Shown: piece by piece, positions 32,739-41,943 of the stretch
Numbering within the stretch: the stretch's first letter is position 1
Layout of the letters: each line of letters opens with the position of its first letter
Assembly: GCF_000011085.1 (NCBI RefSeq)
Contig: NC_006396.1
Coordinates: 3,067,725-3,131,724 of the forward strand
Direction: 5' to 3'
Source of the DNA: Haloarcula marismortui ATCC 43049
Lineage (GTDB): Archaea > Halobacteriota > Halobacteria > Halobacteriales > Haloarculaceae
DNA length: 64,000 bases
Translations under genes and position numbers: made by a program
Notes under the pieces: generated by a model
Seen by the model: the letters and a program-made list of their open reading frames with translations, nothing else
Told to the model about the DNA's origin: nothing
Database searches by the model: none

Positions 32739-35057
32739 TCAGAAGTATTCCGGTCGGACCTGGTAGATCGTGACGCCGCCGGCTCGTTTCGCTACGGTCA
32801 CGCCCTGTAGCTGGTCGACAGTCACGTCACCGTAGCGGGCTCGTTCGGCCGGGCCGACGTAGACGTAGCGCACGTCATATGCTTCGAGGAGGCGGCGTTG
32901 CTCGGTCGCGTCGCCGGTGTAAATCGTCTCCACGTCGTCGACGCGGCGGTCGTACACCGTGTCGTTGCGGTACTGGGCCTCGTGGGTCCAGCCCGCGACG
33001 GTCGGCAGTCCGGTCAGGCTCGACGGCGCGCTTGCGCCCTTGCCCTCGTTGGCGTCCCACTCATAGTCAGCGGGGGCGGCCGTGACAATGGTTGGCCGGC
33101 CCTCCGCTGTCGCATCGAGCCATCGAATCGCTTCGGCTTCTTCTGGATGGTCGTCATCGAGGTATGCCAGCCCGTTTAGTGTGGGCTCTCCCGCGGCGTC
33201 GGCGTGATTCGAGAGCGCAAAGACGCCGTACAGCGACGCCGAACAGACCAGCAGGGCGACGAACGCGCGGACGCCGATGGTTACCCACGCTCGCGCGCGG
33301 TCGCCGGTCGGCCGCCAACGAGTGAGCAGCCACGCCAGCACGGGGCCGGCGGCGACCCCCCAGAGCACCCACACCTGCATGTACGTCTTGAACACGGTGT
33401 TCATCCGGCCGATGTTCTCCCTGACGAAGACGAATTCGACGAGGAAGACCAGACCCGCGCCAGCGAGAATCAGCATGGCTTCGAAGCCAACGGGCCGGTC
33501 GCCGCCGTCAGCGAGCGCTGGGACCGCGTCGACGGTACGGTCAAGCGTCGGCGAGCGCGCGAACAGCCACGCGCCGAGCAGTAGCGGGGCGAGCAAGCCG
33601 ACCGCTGCGATGTCAAGCGTCGCGGCGAGCGCCGCCGTTCCGACGGTCACGAGACCGACGATGCGGGCCGTACTCTGCCCGACAGCACGCCCGGTCTGGG
33701 CGTACAGGTACAGCCAGAACGGGGCGACGAACAGGCCGTGGACGGCCAGGAGTTCAAGTAGCGAGGTCCGGTCGGGCAGAACCGCAATCTCGCGGCCGCT
33801 CGCCGGGCCAAGCCAGAATGGGAGCGACCAGAGCAGTCCCAGCGCAAGGACGCTGCCAGCGACGGCCAGCCCCATCCCAATCCGAACGCCCTCTTGACCC
33901 GGTCCGTTCAGTCGGAGCCGCTGTCCGATATCATCCGGGAGGAGCGTCGTCGGGTCGGCCGGCGCAACGGTGACCGTCAACAGGGCCAGTCCGCCCATCG
34001 ACGGGAACGACCACGTGTTCGTTACGGCCATGATGCCCGCGACGGCCGGGAGCGCACCGAAAAGCAGTGCGAGCCGTCGCCGGCGTTCGACGGCCGGCGT
34101 CTGGTAGTAGCTGAAACAGAGTGCGGCGGCGAGCAACAGGAAGCCCGTGCTCATCATATGGGCGTGCATGTCGCCGTTGAGCCAGGCAAACAGCGGGAAC
34201 TCGTCGATGACCAGCGCAGCACCGGGTTCGTACGTGCCGAAATCGGCCGCGCTGTCCTCGATGACGCGGCTCGCGTCCCAGTAGCTGAACGAGTCCGGCC
34301 CCGCCGCGAGCCCGTCTAGTTCGTAGCCAGCCCGCTCGGCAACTGTCCGGCCCAGCCCATCGGGTAGAAGCCAGATAACGAACTTTGCAGGCGTCGACAG
34401 ATTGCTCGCGATGCCGACACAGAACGCCGTGAGGCCGGCGGCCAGCCGTCGCGGGAGGCCGCGTTCGCTCGCGACAGCGCCGGCCAGTCCGTACGCCGCC
34501 GTGATCAGCGTGGCATAAAATCCAGCGAGCGCGAGATTGTACGCGAACTGGCCGGCGGTTCCCGTGATTCTGGTGAGAATCGCCGCGATGAGGTGCCCAC
34601 CGTAGTAGTATGCGACCGACTCGCCGGCGAACCACATGTCCTCTAGCGGGAGGCTGTCAGCTCGTACGAGCGACTGTAACAGGCCGAAATCGAGGAACTT
34701 CTCGCCGCCAATGGGGATGATTGCAGGGTCGAGCGCCCGGATGCCGACGACGAACAGGAACGCGACTGTGAACACGCCGGCTGTCTCCGCGTACGTTCGG
34801 GCGTTCGGTCCATTGTCGCTCCGCCAGACAGCCAGTGTACTCACGGCGAGCACGGCGACGCCGAGCCAGATGCCAAGCGTCAGCGAGAGGCGACCGACGA
34901 AATAGGTGGCCAGCCACAGTATCGAGACGGCAACCGGGACGCCGAAGGCGAGTCCACGGTCGGCAAAGCGGGGGAACAATAGTCCGGCGACGGTCCCGCC
35001 AGCGTACAGTAACAGGAGGTAGAGGGCGAGCCAGGTGGCGAGGAGCCCGTATTCCAT
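32739..35057 (-). CDS. DUF2298 large polytopic membrane protein (YYY family)
   Basis: The protein has 772 residues with many transmembrane helices. The family name comes from a YYY motif, here ESVAYYYGGHLIAA near 145-158, and WDASRVIEDS lies in an outward loop. The C-terminal extracellular part has a nucleotide-independent TIVTAAPADYEWDANEGKGA segment. This resembles GT-C type lipid-linked glycosyltransferases. It is divergent from a GT2/GtrA operon, and such three-gene groups recur in haloarchaea, which suggests a role in surface glycan assembly. Confidence 0.85.
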   Translation of the reverse strand: MEYGLLATWLALYLLLLYAGGTVAGLLFPRFADRGLAFGVPVAVSILWLATYFVGRLSLTLGIWLGVAVLAVSTLAVWRSDNGPNARTYAETAGVFTVAFLFVVGIRALDPAIIPIGGEKFLDFGLLQSLVRADSLPLEDMWFAGESVAYYYGGHLIAAILTRITGTAGQFAYNLALAGFYATLITAAYGLAGAVASERGLPRRLAAGLTAFCVGIASNLSTPAKFVIWLLPDGLGRTVAERAGYELDGLAAGPDSFSYWDASRVIEDSAADFGTYEPGAALVIDEFPLFAWLNGDMHAHMMSTGFLLLAAALCFSYYQTPAVERRRRLALLFGALPAVAGIMAVTNTWSFPSMGGLALLTVTVAPADPTTLLPDDIGQRLRLNGPGQEGVRIGMGLAVAGSVLALGLLWSLPFWLGPASGREIAVLPDRTSLLELLAVHGLFVAPFWLYLYAQTGRAVGQSTARIVGLVTVGTAALAATLDIAAVGLLAPLLLGAWLFARSPTLDRTVDAVPALADGGDRPVGFEAMLILAGAGLVFLVEFVFVRENIGRMNTVFKTYMQVWVLWGVAAGPVLAWLLTRWRPTGDRARAWVTIGVRAFVALLVCSASLYGVFALSNHADAAGEPTLNGLAYLDDDHPEEAEAIRWLDATAEGRPTIVTAAPADYEWDANEGKGASAPSSLTGLPTVAGWTHEAQYRNDTVYDRRVDDVETIYTGDATEQRRLLEAYDVRYVYVGPAERARYGDVTVDQLQGVTVAKRAGGVTIYQVRPEYF

Positions 35058-35174
35058 CAGTGAAGGGACCGGTTCGCTGGCCTATACGCTTTTTCGTTGC
35101 CTCCGGACTTATCAACTGATCAGGAACCAGTAGCTTCGAACTGTTTTTAGTTCCGCCTGTCCGACTACTCGGCA

Positions 35175-35942
35175 ATGTCGCGTTCCGTCGGGGTTGTCCT
35201 TCCAGCCTACCGTCCCGACATGGACCAGCTCGGGACCTATATTGCCGCCATTGACGGTGCCCTTGCCCCGCAGACCATTGTTGTCGAGCTTGATGCGCCA
35301 CGAGACGGCGTTCCTGTACAGCTCCGTTCGCTCCCAATCGAAGTCCACACCGTGCCCTATCGCCGCGGGAAAGGCGCAGCTATCACCGCTGGGTTCGAGC
35401 GGCTGGAGACCGACGTGCTGGCCTTTGTCGACGCCGATGGGTCGACACCGGTCAACTCACTCGAACGGATACTGGACCCGGTCATCGACAGCCGAACGGA
35501 CCTCGCTGTGGGCTCCCGCCGTCACCCGGACGCGACGGTCGCCACCCACCAGACGTTTGCCCGGCGGTTCCTCGGCGACGGCTTCGCATGGCTTGCCGGC
35601 CAGTTGCTTGACGCACGGTTGTATGACTACCAGTGCGGTGCGAAAGCCATCGACGTGGCCGCGTGGGAGCGCGTTCGCGACCACCTGTACGAGCCCGGCT
35701 TCGCGTGGGATGTCGAACTGATCGCCATCGCGGCGGCGCTGGACCTGCGTATCGAAGAGGTGCCGATAGAATGGGAAGACAAGCCCGGCTCGACGGTGTC
35801 GCCGATACGAACGTCGATAGACCTACTCGAAGCACTGCTGACGGCTCGCCACCGGTCGAAGCAACTGCGCGATGACCGCCTCCACACGGCCTTGGCCGAA
35901 CATTTCGACGAGCCAACCGCTCTTATCGAGAAGGACCGATGA
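35175..35942 (+). CDS. Glycosyltransferase family 2 (dolichyl-phosphate sugar synthase-like)
   Basis: The protein has 255 residues. The GT2 fold is shown by VVLPAYRPDMDQ, RRGKGAAITAGFE and the metal motif FVDADGST. It has a soluble GT-A domain with no C-terminal membrane helices, like dolichyl-phosphate mannose or glucose synthases. Its stop overlaps the GtrA gene start (ATGA). A TATA-like TTTTTAG at about 35145 precedes it. It probably makes a lipid-linked sugar for the neighbouring DUF2298 protein. Confidence 0.88.
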   Translation: MSRSVGVVLPAYRPDMDQLGTYIAAIDGALAPQTIVVELDAPRDGVPVQLRSLPIEVHTVPYRRGKGAAITAGFERLETDVLAFVDADGSTPVNSLERILDPVIDSRTDLAVGSRRHPDATVATHQTFARRFLGDGFAWLAGQLLDARLYDYQCGAKAIDVAAWERVRDHLYEPGFAWDVELIAIAAALDLRIEEVPIEWEDKPGSTVSPIRTSIDLLEALLTARHRSKQLRDDRLHTALAEHFDEPTALIEKDR

Positions 35943-36424
35943 TGGACATCGAACAGCAGGTTCGACGCATCGTTCCCGACCGGTTCGAGTCGCTCGTATC
36001 GGGCGTCCGGTTCGGCCAGTTCGTCTCCGTCGGCGTTGTCGGTGCGATCAGCGACAACACGGTTCTCGCCGTACTCGGCCTGGTTTTCGGTGTCAGCGAT
36101 ATGTGGGCCAAAGCCGCCGGCGTCGAAACGGCGATTCTCGTGATGTTTCTGGTCAACGAACACTGGACGTTCGCCGGCCAGGGTGATGCCGACCGCCGTT
36201 CGTTCGCCAAGCGGCTCGGGAAATCCCATCTGGTCCGGTCCGGCGGTGTCGCGGTCCAGCTTGCCATCTACTGGCTGCTCACGCAGTGGCTGACGATTGA
36301 ACTCGTTGTCGCCGGAACTGACCTGTGGTTCATTGCCGCGAGCCCACTCGCCATTGGCGTTGCGATGCTGGTCAACTACGTCGCCGAGAGTATCTTCACC
36401 TGGCAGGTCCATGCGGACGGGTGA
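35939..36424 (+). CDS. GtrA family membrane protein
   Basis: The protein has 161 residues (MMDIEQQVRRIVPDRFESLV) with four transmembrane helices and the GtrA pattern RFGQFVSVGVVGAISDN and NEHWTFAG. GtrA proteins are thought to move lipid-linked sugars across the membrane. It overlaps the GT2 stop by four bases, so the sugar-lipid synthase and its carrier are co-translated. Confidence 0.87.
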   Translation: MMDIEQQVRRIVPDRFESLVSGVRFGQFVSVGVVGAISDNTVLAVLGLVFGVSDMWAKAAGVETAILVMFLVNEHWTFAGQGDADRRSFAKRLGKSHLVRSGGVAVQLAIYWLLTQWLTIELVVAGTDLWFIAASPLAIGVAMLVNYVAESIFTWQVHADG

Positions 36425-36466
36425 GCATAGCGCGTTACTAACTCACGGACGGCACTCGAATCACAA

Positions 36467-36475
36467 CCCTTAATG
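36467..36475 (+). promoter_or_regulatory. Promoter element of the initiator tRNA
   Basis: CCCTTAATG lies about 24-32 nt before the tRNA 5' end and is the only AT-rich element there. This is the expected box A position for a haloarchaeal tRNA gene. Confidence 0.45.
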
Positions 36476-36498
36476 AGGGGACCGGACTACGAAGAAGT

Positions 36499-36573
36499 AG
36501 CGGGATGGGATAGCCAGGAGATTCCGGCGGGCTCATAACCCGCAGATCGGTAGTTCAAATCTACCTCCCGCTA
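36499..36573 (+). tRNA. tRNA-Met (CAU), initiator type
   Basis: The 75-nt gene folds as a cloverleaf. The acceptor stem is AGCGGGA with TCCCGCT, so it starts with an A1:U72 pair, a mark of initiators. The anticodon stem GCGGG-CTCATAA-CCCGC has the three consecutive G:C pairs of initiator tRNAs with anticodon CAT. The T arm is GGTAG-TTCAAAT-CTACC. The sequence is very like the known haloarchaeal initiator tRNA. CCA is not encoded (followed by TCATTT), and there is no intron. Confidence 0.95.
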
Positions 36574-36844
36574 TCATTTTGCCGAACTCACTCTTCCAGT
36601 GCGGCGTTTTACCGCCAAACAACGCTGAGTGCGGCAATTATAGCTGAGAAGATTTGAACGAGAGAACACCGAGTGATATGAGGTGTTCGCGTTGTTCAAC
36701 TCTATCTCCCGCTATATTCTGTCGCTCACAAATTCGTGGGTGACTGGCGTATTCAGTAGATTTGAAGAAAGTCACAAGCGATCGAAGAGAGCGGCGTGAA
36801 TGTGGTTCAAATCTCTCTTGCGTTGTAGACTGCGTTTAGCCTGT
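36574..36844 (+). other. Intergenic stretch with degenerate copies of the tRNA-iMet 3' end
   Basis: This gap has no gene I can support. It carries two partial direct repeats of the tRNA T-arm/acceptor end: 36694-36715 matches 36553-36574 at 20 of 22 bases, and 36805-36821 shares GTTCAAATCT and a similar end with more changes. A perfect hairpin GAACACC-N11-GGTGTTC (36664-36688) lies just before the first repeat. The base composition is more AT-rich than around it. This looks like an old integration site. Confidence 0.5.
36694..36715 (+). repeat. Direct repeat of the tRNA-iMet 3' end (att-like)
   Basis: It begins GTTCAACTCTATCTCCCGCT and differs at two positions from the tRNA copy at 36553-36574. 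Integrases often use tRNA 3' ends as attachment sites, leaving such a copy at the far end. The distance is only 141 bases, so any element has been lost or this is duplicative debris. Confidence 0.5.
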
Positions 36845-37321
36845 TCACCGCTGTTGCTCACTGCCGTGGAGATACCCCTCTCTGGCCGCCGTGAGTATCC
36901 GGTACAGTGTGGCGACCAGCGCAACAACGAGCAACACGCTAAGGACCTGTGTAGGCGTGTTCTGCGTCTTGAACGCCCATGGGAGCGCCAGCGCTACCAA
37001 CTGGACGGAAACGATAAGTCCGGCGAGGGTCGTGACGGCGACCGACAGATACCGGGCACCGCGCTGAAATGGGCCGCCGCGGTCCATCGCCTCGAAGCCG
37101 TATCGCTGTACCATCGCCCCTTCCAGCGCCAGCCAGAGCGCCAGCAGTACAGCCGCACTGAATCCGACGGTTCCGAGCGGGTCCGAAATCGTGAGCGCCG
37201 TTAGTCCAGCGACAATTCTGCTCGCGCCGACGAGCAATGCGAGCGCCAGTGGCCCAAGCAACACAAGCGAACTGAACAGGGCGGCGAAATCCCCTGCAAG
37301 GGATCGAATAGAGGGAGACAC
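36845..37321 (-). CDS. Four-helix membrane protein, unknown function
   Basis: The protein has about 158 residues with four hydrophobic helices (for example ALFSSLVLLGPLALALLVGA and YLSVAVTTLAGLIVSVQLVA). I chose the GTG at 37321 (MSPSIRSLAGDFAALF) because a TATA-like TTACAAAAT lies about 25 nt before it; a TTG at 37363 would add 14 residues. No family recognised. It is next to hpt with the same orientation but separate promoter signals. Confidence 0.6.
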   Translation of the reverse strand: MSPSIRSLAGDFAALFSSLVLLGPLALALLVGASRIVAGLTALTISDPLGTVGFSAAVLLALWLALEGAMVQRYGFEAMDRGGPFQRGARYLSVAVTTLAGLIVSVQLVALALPWAFKTQNTPTQVLSVLLVVALVATLYRILTAAREGYLHGSEQQR

Positions 37322-37414
37322 AACGGCTAGTGTCGGCCCAGCATTTTGTAAGGCTACTGGCAACTACTGGCGGCCCGCTTCCAAATCGCTACAGGAACCG
37401 TATTAACAGCCGCC

Positions 37415-37984
37415 CTAGTCGTCGCCGTGCTCGTCGACGATGGTGACCTCGCCGTCGATGACCTGAACGTTGATCAGCGTCTTGGCGTCGTACCCGGCTT
37501 CGTCGAGCTTGTTCGTCCCGTCGGCTTTCTTGATGACACAGACGATGTCACGGATGTCCGCGCCGATGTCTTCGAGCGCGCCTGTAAGTCCGGCCAGCGT
37601 CCCGCCGGTCGAGAGCACGTCGTCAAGGACGAGGACCTGGTCGCCCTCGTACACGTCGTTGACGTACATTTCGCTCTCGGAATAGCCGGTTACCTGAGAC
37701 AGTGACACTTCCCCGTCAAGCCCGTACTGACGCTTGCGGACGACGACGAGTGGGATATCGGTCATCAGCGAGACGGCTGTGGAGATGTGGATACCCATCG
37801 CCGCCGGTGTGACGATCTTGTCGACGTCGTCGAGCTCTGCCTTCCGGATGATCTTGATGACGATTTCGCGCAGAAGTTCCGGTCGAAGCATCGGAACCCC
37901 GTCGCTGATGGGGTGAACGAAGTAGTGATAGCCTTCCTTCTCGATAATTGGCGCTTCGAGTAGGGACTTCTTGAGTCGGTCCAT
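37415..37984 (-). CDS. hpt: Hypoxanthine/guanine phosphoribosyltransferase
   Basis: The protein has 189 residues ([20 protein letters not shown]), the archaeal-type HGPRT that salvages hypoxanthine and guanine with PRPP. The PRPP loop [13 protein letters not shown] is at about 117-129, and the [10 protein letters not shown] region is the purine-side loop. Length and ends fit the family. It works in the same pathway as the guaA-B gene earlier in the window but is not linked to it. Confidence 0.93.
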   Translation of the reverse strand: MDRLKKSLLEAPIIEKEGYHYFVHPISDGVPMLRPELLREIVIKIIRKAELDDVDKIVTPAAMGIHISTAVSLMTDIPLVVVRKRQYGLDGEVSLSQVTGYSESEMYVNDVYEGDQVLVLDDVLSTGGTLAGLTGALEDIGADIRDIVCVIKKADGTNKLDEAGYDAKTLINVQVIDGEVTIVDEHGDD

Positions 37985-38028
37985 GCTGGCGGTACTACAA
38001 GCCCGTACTAAAATTCTCCGTCACCGAC

Positions 38029-39942
38029 TCAGTAGAGCGACAGCAACTCACCGAGCGCTCGCATCATCGGCAAGAGGTGTGCATCCCCCAGCGCGTAGTA
38101 CTCGACGCTCGTCAGCAGTAGGAACACAGCCGCCACACCTGTTGCGGCACCGAGAAGCACTGCACCGACCTGCCCTGCTTGGCCTTCAGAGCGGCCACAA
38201 AGTGTCCAGATACCGAGTGGGACAGCGATGCCAACCGCGAGCAGCGCGTGCAACTGGAACGCCTCGCCGATGCCGTTCACCGTCAGCGCAACAAACATCA
38301 CGGTCACCTGGCCGCCGATCAACACTGTCCCCGCAACTGTCCAGAGGAATGTGTACCAGTGGTTCGCGAGGCTCTTGCGTACCGCTGGGAGCCGCACGAG
38401 CAGATACACGCCGAGTGGATAGAGCGGGAACAGATACCGGGCAGTCACCTGTGCGTGCAGTGGTAAGCGGGTGTTGTACAGGAGGATGACGCCGACGAAC
38501 GCCGTTATGGCGAACACGTCCACGACACGGCCGGCGCTGAGTGTCCGGTCAGCCATCGACGATGGCAGACGCAGCCGTCGGACGACTGGGAGTGCACCGA
38601 CCATGGCGACGAGAATCGGCGCGGATTCAAGCAGTGAGAGATTGACGGATTCCTCGCCGCCGATGTCGAGCGCGCCGCTCGCACTTCCTGATCGGACGAA
38701 CGCGTGGTACACGTCATTTGGTTGCCGCTGGAGCGTTCTGAGTCCCGAAGCGAGTTCGCCACCCAGCAGTGACAGTGGCTGCATCCCGCTTTCGAGGGCA
38801 CCAAACAGGGGTGCCAGCGATGTAAGCAACCCACCAGAGCCACCACTGCCGCCGCTACCGCCGCTACCGCTGCCACCGCTTGCACTGCTCGCAGTACTGT
38901 CGCCCAGGGAGCCACCGCGGGAAATCAACCTCGGGGGCTTCACCGGGGAACCGGAGATGGCGATATTCGTGATCAAGAACGGCAGCAGGGAGAGGCCGAA
39001 GACGACACCGATACGAGCCAGCGTTCGGGGGCTGTTGTCCGGGGCCGTCGGGATATCGACCAGTGCCAGGGCAACACAGAGCAGGAGCGCTTCCGGAGCG
39101 TGTACCCATGCGTACAATCCCACCAGCGCGTAGGCGAGTGCCCGGAAGGTCTGCCGCTGCGTGATAACTTCCCCGTCTGCTGGCTTGCGACTCCGATAGA
39201 GGCAGTACGCGACGCAGACGACCACTGTCCCGGTGACGGCGTGGCGCTTCGGCACCGACGCCCAGAAGGCCAGTGGCGTCCCGGCTGTGAGCACCACGGT
39301 GCTCAGGAGCCCCAGCCGACGTGTTTGAACCCGGCTGAGGAGCCGATAGAGTACCACCGGCGTGAACGCTGCGATGAGGAGGTGCGTCAGTTGCAGCGCG
39401 TATAGATGGGTCTGGCCGGCGTCGAGCGGCTGCGCCAGCGTCACGTTCAGCCCGAACAGTCCCAAGACAGTGACGGTACCACCGTAGAGGAGCCAGTCAC
39501 CGTCGGTGTAGTAACTGCACTGGACCACCAGCGCTAACAGCGCGAGCGACCAGAGTGCGACCAGCGCAATGCGGAGTTCGACGATGGTGGTGAGCAGGTC
39601 AAGCACGAACACGAGCGGCAGCGAGAGGACAATGACACCGTAGTTTCGCGCGTACCACTTGCCGCCGTAATTATTTGCCCCCGGCGTCTCTAGTCCGGGC
39701 CCGTAGGCCGCTTCAGTCATCGCTAGCTGTCCGTTTGAGAGGCTGTACAGCCCATTCGCCAGCGTGTAGGAATCGTTTATCAGGAACGCCGTCCGCCACA
39801 GTAGCCCGAACAGCACGACCGTCGCGAGAAACACGCTCAGGCCGAGTCGGTCGCCAAACAGCACCGAATACGCCGTCTCGCGGGTGTTTGAGAGGGCGGG
39901 TGTCCGCTGTCGGAGACGCCCGACGAACTCCGCCGCCGTCAT
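38029..39942 (-). CDS. Large polytopic membrane protein, unknown function (637 aa)
   Basis: About a dozen transmembrane helices are seen, with an N-terminal loop AYGPGLETPGANNYGGKWYA after the first helix, a layout like GT-C glycosyltransferases and mannosyltransferase-like proteins. Between helices a loop of about 20 residues is almost only Gly and Ser (ASGGSGSGGSGGSGGSGG), a flexible linker. The downstream partner of an ATGA overlap is the exported protein encoded just before it. No DxD-like catalytic loop can be identified with confidence, so function is left open. Confidence 0.65.
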   Translation of the reverse strand: MTAAEFVGRLRQRTPALSNTRETAYSVLFGDRLGLSVFLATVVLFGLLWRTAFLINDSYTLANGLYSLSNGQLAMTEAAYGPGLETPGANNYGGKWYARNYGVIVLSLPLVFVLDLLTTIVELRIALVALWSLALLALVVQCSYYTDGDWLLYGGTVTVLGLFGLNVTLAQPLDAGQTHLYALQLTHLLIAAFTPVVLYRLLSRVQTRRLGLLSTVVLTAGTPLAFWASVPKRHAVTGTVVVCVAYCLYRSRKPADGEVITQRQTFRALAYALVGLYAWVHAPEALLLCVALALVDIPTAPDNSPRTLARIGVVFGLSLLPFLITNIAISGSPVKPPRLISRGGSLGDSTASSASGGSGSGGSGGSGGSGGLLTSLAPLFGALESGMQPLSLLGGELASGLRTLQRQPNDVYHAFVRSGSASGALDIGGEESVNLSLLESAPILVAMVGALPVVRRLRLPSSMADRTLSAGRVVDVFAITAFVGVILLYNTRLPLHAQVTARYLFPLYPLGVYLLVRLPAVRKSLANHWYTFLWTVAGTVLIGGQVTVMFVALTVNGIGEAFQLHALLAVGIAVPLGIWTLCGRSEGQAGQVGAVLLGAATGVAAVFLLLTSVEYYALGDAHLLPMMRALGELLSLY

Positions 39943-40427
39943 TCGACCACCGATATCGTGATGTTGCGCGTCGCCACCACGCCGTGGCCAGCCTCGTCGC
40001 GCTTGCTCACGGTCACTGTTCCGTTGTACTGTTCGCGCTCTATCTCCTCGTCGGTGAACGTGTCCGACGCCAGCGTCAGCGCGTACGTGTCCCCAGCTGA
40101 GTCGTCCAAGAAGTGATTCGTCGTCCGCGTGTAGCCCAGTTCCTCGATGGTGAGTTTGTAGACGAGTGTCGGCCGTCCGGTAAGATTCGCGAAGTGTATA
40201 CGGACCGGCGGTGCATCGAGGTAGTAGCTTGCCGCGCCGTAGGACCCTTTCTCAATCGTTACTTCCTCCGGCATTTCAACTGTGGAAACCGTGACATTGC
40301 CCGATTCGAGTGCGACCGACTCTGGCTCGGATGCCAGCGTGACGCTGGGGACCAGCGGGCCGGAAAGCAGTGTGACGCCGAGTATAATGGCTATCACACT
40401 GGTGATAACAGCCCGCGCTCTTTCCAT
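39939..40427 (-). CDS. Exported/anchored beta-rich protein, partner of the 637-aa membrane protein
   Basis: The protein has 162 residues: an N-terminal hydrophobic segment VITSVIAIILGVTLLSGPLV (signal or anchor) and then a beta-rich domain with segments such as GNVTVSTVEMPEEVTIEKGS and NGTVTVSKRDE. It has several N-glycosylation sequons (NVT, NLT, NGT, NIT). The stop overlaps the start of the 637-aa gene by four bases, so the two proteins are probably made together and act at the cell surface. Confidence 0.65.
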   Translation of the reverse strand: MERARAVITSVIAIILGVTLLSGPLVPSVTLASEPESVALESGNVTVSTVEMPEEVTIEKGSYGAASYYLDAPPVRIHFANLTGRPTLVYKLTIEELGYTRTTNHFLDDSAGDTYALTLASDTFTDEEIEREQYNGTVTVSKRDEAGHGVVATRNITISVVE

Positions 40428-40517
40428 TGTTACCAGTCACTAGATATCTGGGGATAAAAGTGTCGTGGAGAGAATGCTGTTGCTCACCAACTCAAAAATA
40501 AAAAACTTGAAACCGGA

Positions 40518-40988
40518 TTACGCTTCAGGCCCGGTATCTTGTGAGAGTGTAGCCGAGGTGTCTCCCTCTGGTGGCTCGTAAATTACGCGGAGGTCGTAAT
40601 TATTATCGACTCTAATTTCAGTATTACTCCCTGCTTTGACTTCGGACCCACTCGTACTGGCTGATTTGTGGGTGTCCCATTTTCCATTACTTGATGTATC
40701 AGAATTGCTCCCAAACGTACCGCGTACATACAAGCTATTGAGAGCAATAGTATCGCCACCGTCATGCGTGATTGTGACGATACCATCTGCATTATTAGAA
40801 CCAGATGCGCCAGATTCGTAGTCCCAACTAAAGCTAGCTTGCGGCGTTGTCTGCTGTGCCTGGTCGCCAAGACCAAGCACGAAGGAGGCAATTACTGCGG
40901 CCAGAATGACCGTGATTGCGACCATCAGGATGACCCCGATGACCGGCGACACTGCGTCGTCGTCGTGGATGAGTTGTTTGATATCCAT
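40518..40988 (-). CDS. Type IV pilin (archaeal)
   Basis: The protein has 156 residues from the ATG at 40988 ([20 protein letters not shown]). A short charged leader ends at DDDA, followed by the hydrophobic [20 protein letters not shown], the archaeal type IV pilin N-terminal domain cut by prepilin peptidase PibD before assembly. The body is beta-rich with Ser/Thr/Asn and ITHDGGDTIALNSLYVRG. The second pilin at 41944-42402 is close kin, with a regulator between. Confidence 0.87.
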   Translation of the reverse strand: MDIKQLIHDDDAVSPVIGVILMVAITVILAAVIASFVLGLGDQAQQTTPQASFSWDYESGASGSNNADGIVTITHDGGDTIALNSLYVRGTFGSNSDTSSNGKWDTHKSASTSGSEVKAGSNTEIRVDNNYDLRVIYEPPEGDTSATLSQDTGPEA

Positions 40989-41252
40989 GGTTTGTTCGAC
41001 GCACACCGCGAGTGTGACCCGAGTAGGAATCCCCTATAGATCGAAGGACTTCCTTACCGGTTCGCGGGGTGTGCTGACTCAACCACATGAGATGTGCCCA
41101 CTTATACTCACAGTACGTTTTAGCCGTTCAATGCTGCCTTGAAAGACTTCAAGGCTGGCTGTACCGCCGGAATTCGATACGGCGGTATTTCGATAGTTCA
41201 GCAGTAAATGCGGCAAACAAAACAGCACAGGCCATGAAAGAGACTGCGCGCT

Positions 41253-41831
41253 TCAGTCGTCGGACTCGGCTTCTTGGGCCACATACTCGGTCAGTGTCAT
41301 CTCACGACCGGCATAGGTGTGATAGCCCGCGGAGACGCTGAGTACAACCGCGATCAGCGTGGCCCAGACCAGCGGCGGAATTGCCGTGAAAGGATAGACG
41401 CCGACCCAGAGGATCGTCACGATCGCCAGACTGACCGCGCCGAGCGAGAGGTAGTATTCGCGCCAGGGGAACTCACTGCCCGGCACGATTTCGAGATAGA
41501 CGGTGAGTTCCTCTGTGTGTGCAGTCTTGGAGATCGTCCCGTTTTCATCGTCGTAGTTAATGATACCCGTCTCGTCCATTCGCGGGAGATGGGACTGCTG
41601 TAACGTGGTGTAAACGCGCTTTCGTTGCGCGCTCGTGACTGCAGTGTTCGGGCAGTCGTACTCCTGTGCCGCGACGTGTGACACGAGGTCACCGAGCTGT
41701 ACCGGGCCGTCGTGTTCCCGTAGATACTGAAGCGTGTATCGACGCCGCTCGTTCTGCAGCACGTCGAATATCTCGCCTTTGGAAAGGTCGTCGTCCGCAG
41801 CGGAGTCTGACCGTTTTACCTGCTTGCTCAT
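41253..41831 (-). CDS. DUF7344-type HTH protein with C-terminal membrane helices
   Basis: The protein has 192 residues from the ATG at 41831 (MSKQVKRSDSAADDDLSKGE). The segment EIFDVLQNERRRYTLQYLRE and RKRVYTTLQQSHLPRMDETG is the winged-helix domain common in haloarchaea, often called DUF7344. Two C-terminal helices (LSLGAVSLAIVTILWVGVYP and IPPLVWATLIAVVLSVSAGY) place it at the membrane. Lying between two pilin genes, it may control pilus or adhesion genes. Confidence 0.8.
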   Translation of the reverse strand: MSKQVKRSDSAADDDLSKGEIFDVLQNERRRYTLQYLREHDGPVQLGDLVSHVAAQEYDCPNTAVTSAQRKRVYTTLQQSHLPRMDETGIINYDDENGTISKTAHTEELTVYLEIVPGSEFPWREYYLSLGAVSLAIVTILWVGVYPFTAIPPLVWATLIAVVLSVSAGYHTYAGREMTLTEYVAQEAESDD

Positions 41832-41943
41832 GTCAATTTCTCCAATCCCCACCACCCATCACAGGGAATACAGCGAAAATCAGGACGTTCATCAGTTATA
41901 AAATCACGGGTTTCAGTGCCGGAAAAAACGAGACGTCGCGAGT

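Noticed and set aside
36664..36715. Second tRNA gene after tRNA-iMet
   Set aside because: Only the 3' end and a hairpin resemble a tRNA. There is no acceptor 5' strand, D arm or anticodon arm that folds.
38830..38890. Short tandem repeat as a CRISPR or minisatellite
   Set aside because: It is the coding sequence of a Gly/Ser linker in frame with the membrane protein, with no spacer-repeat pattern.
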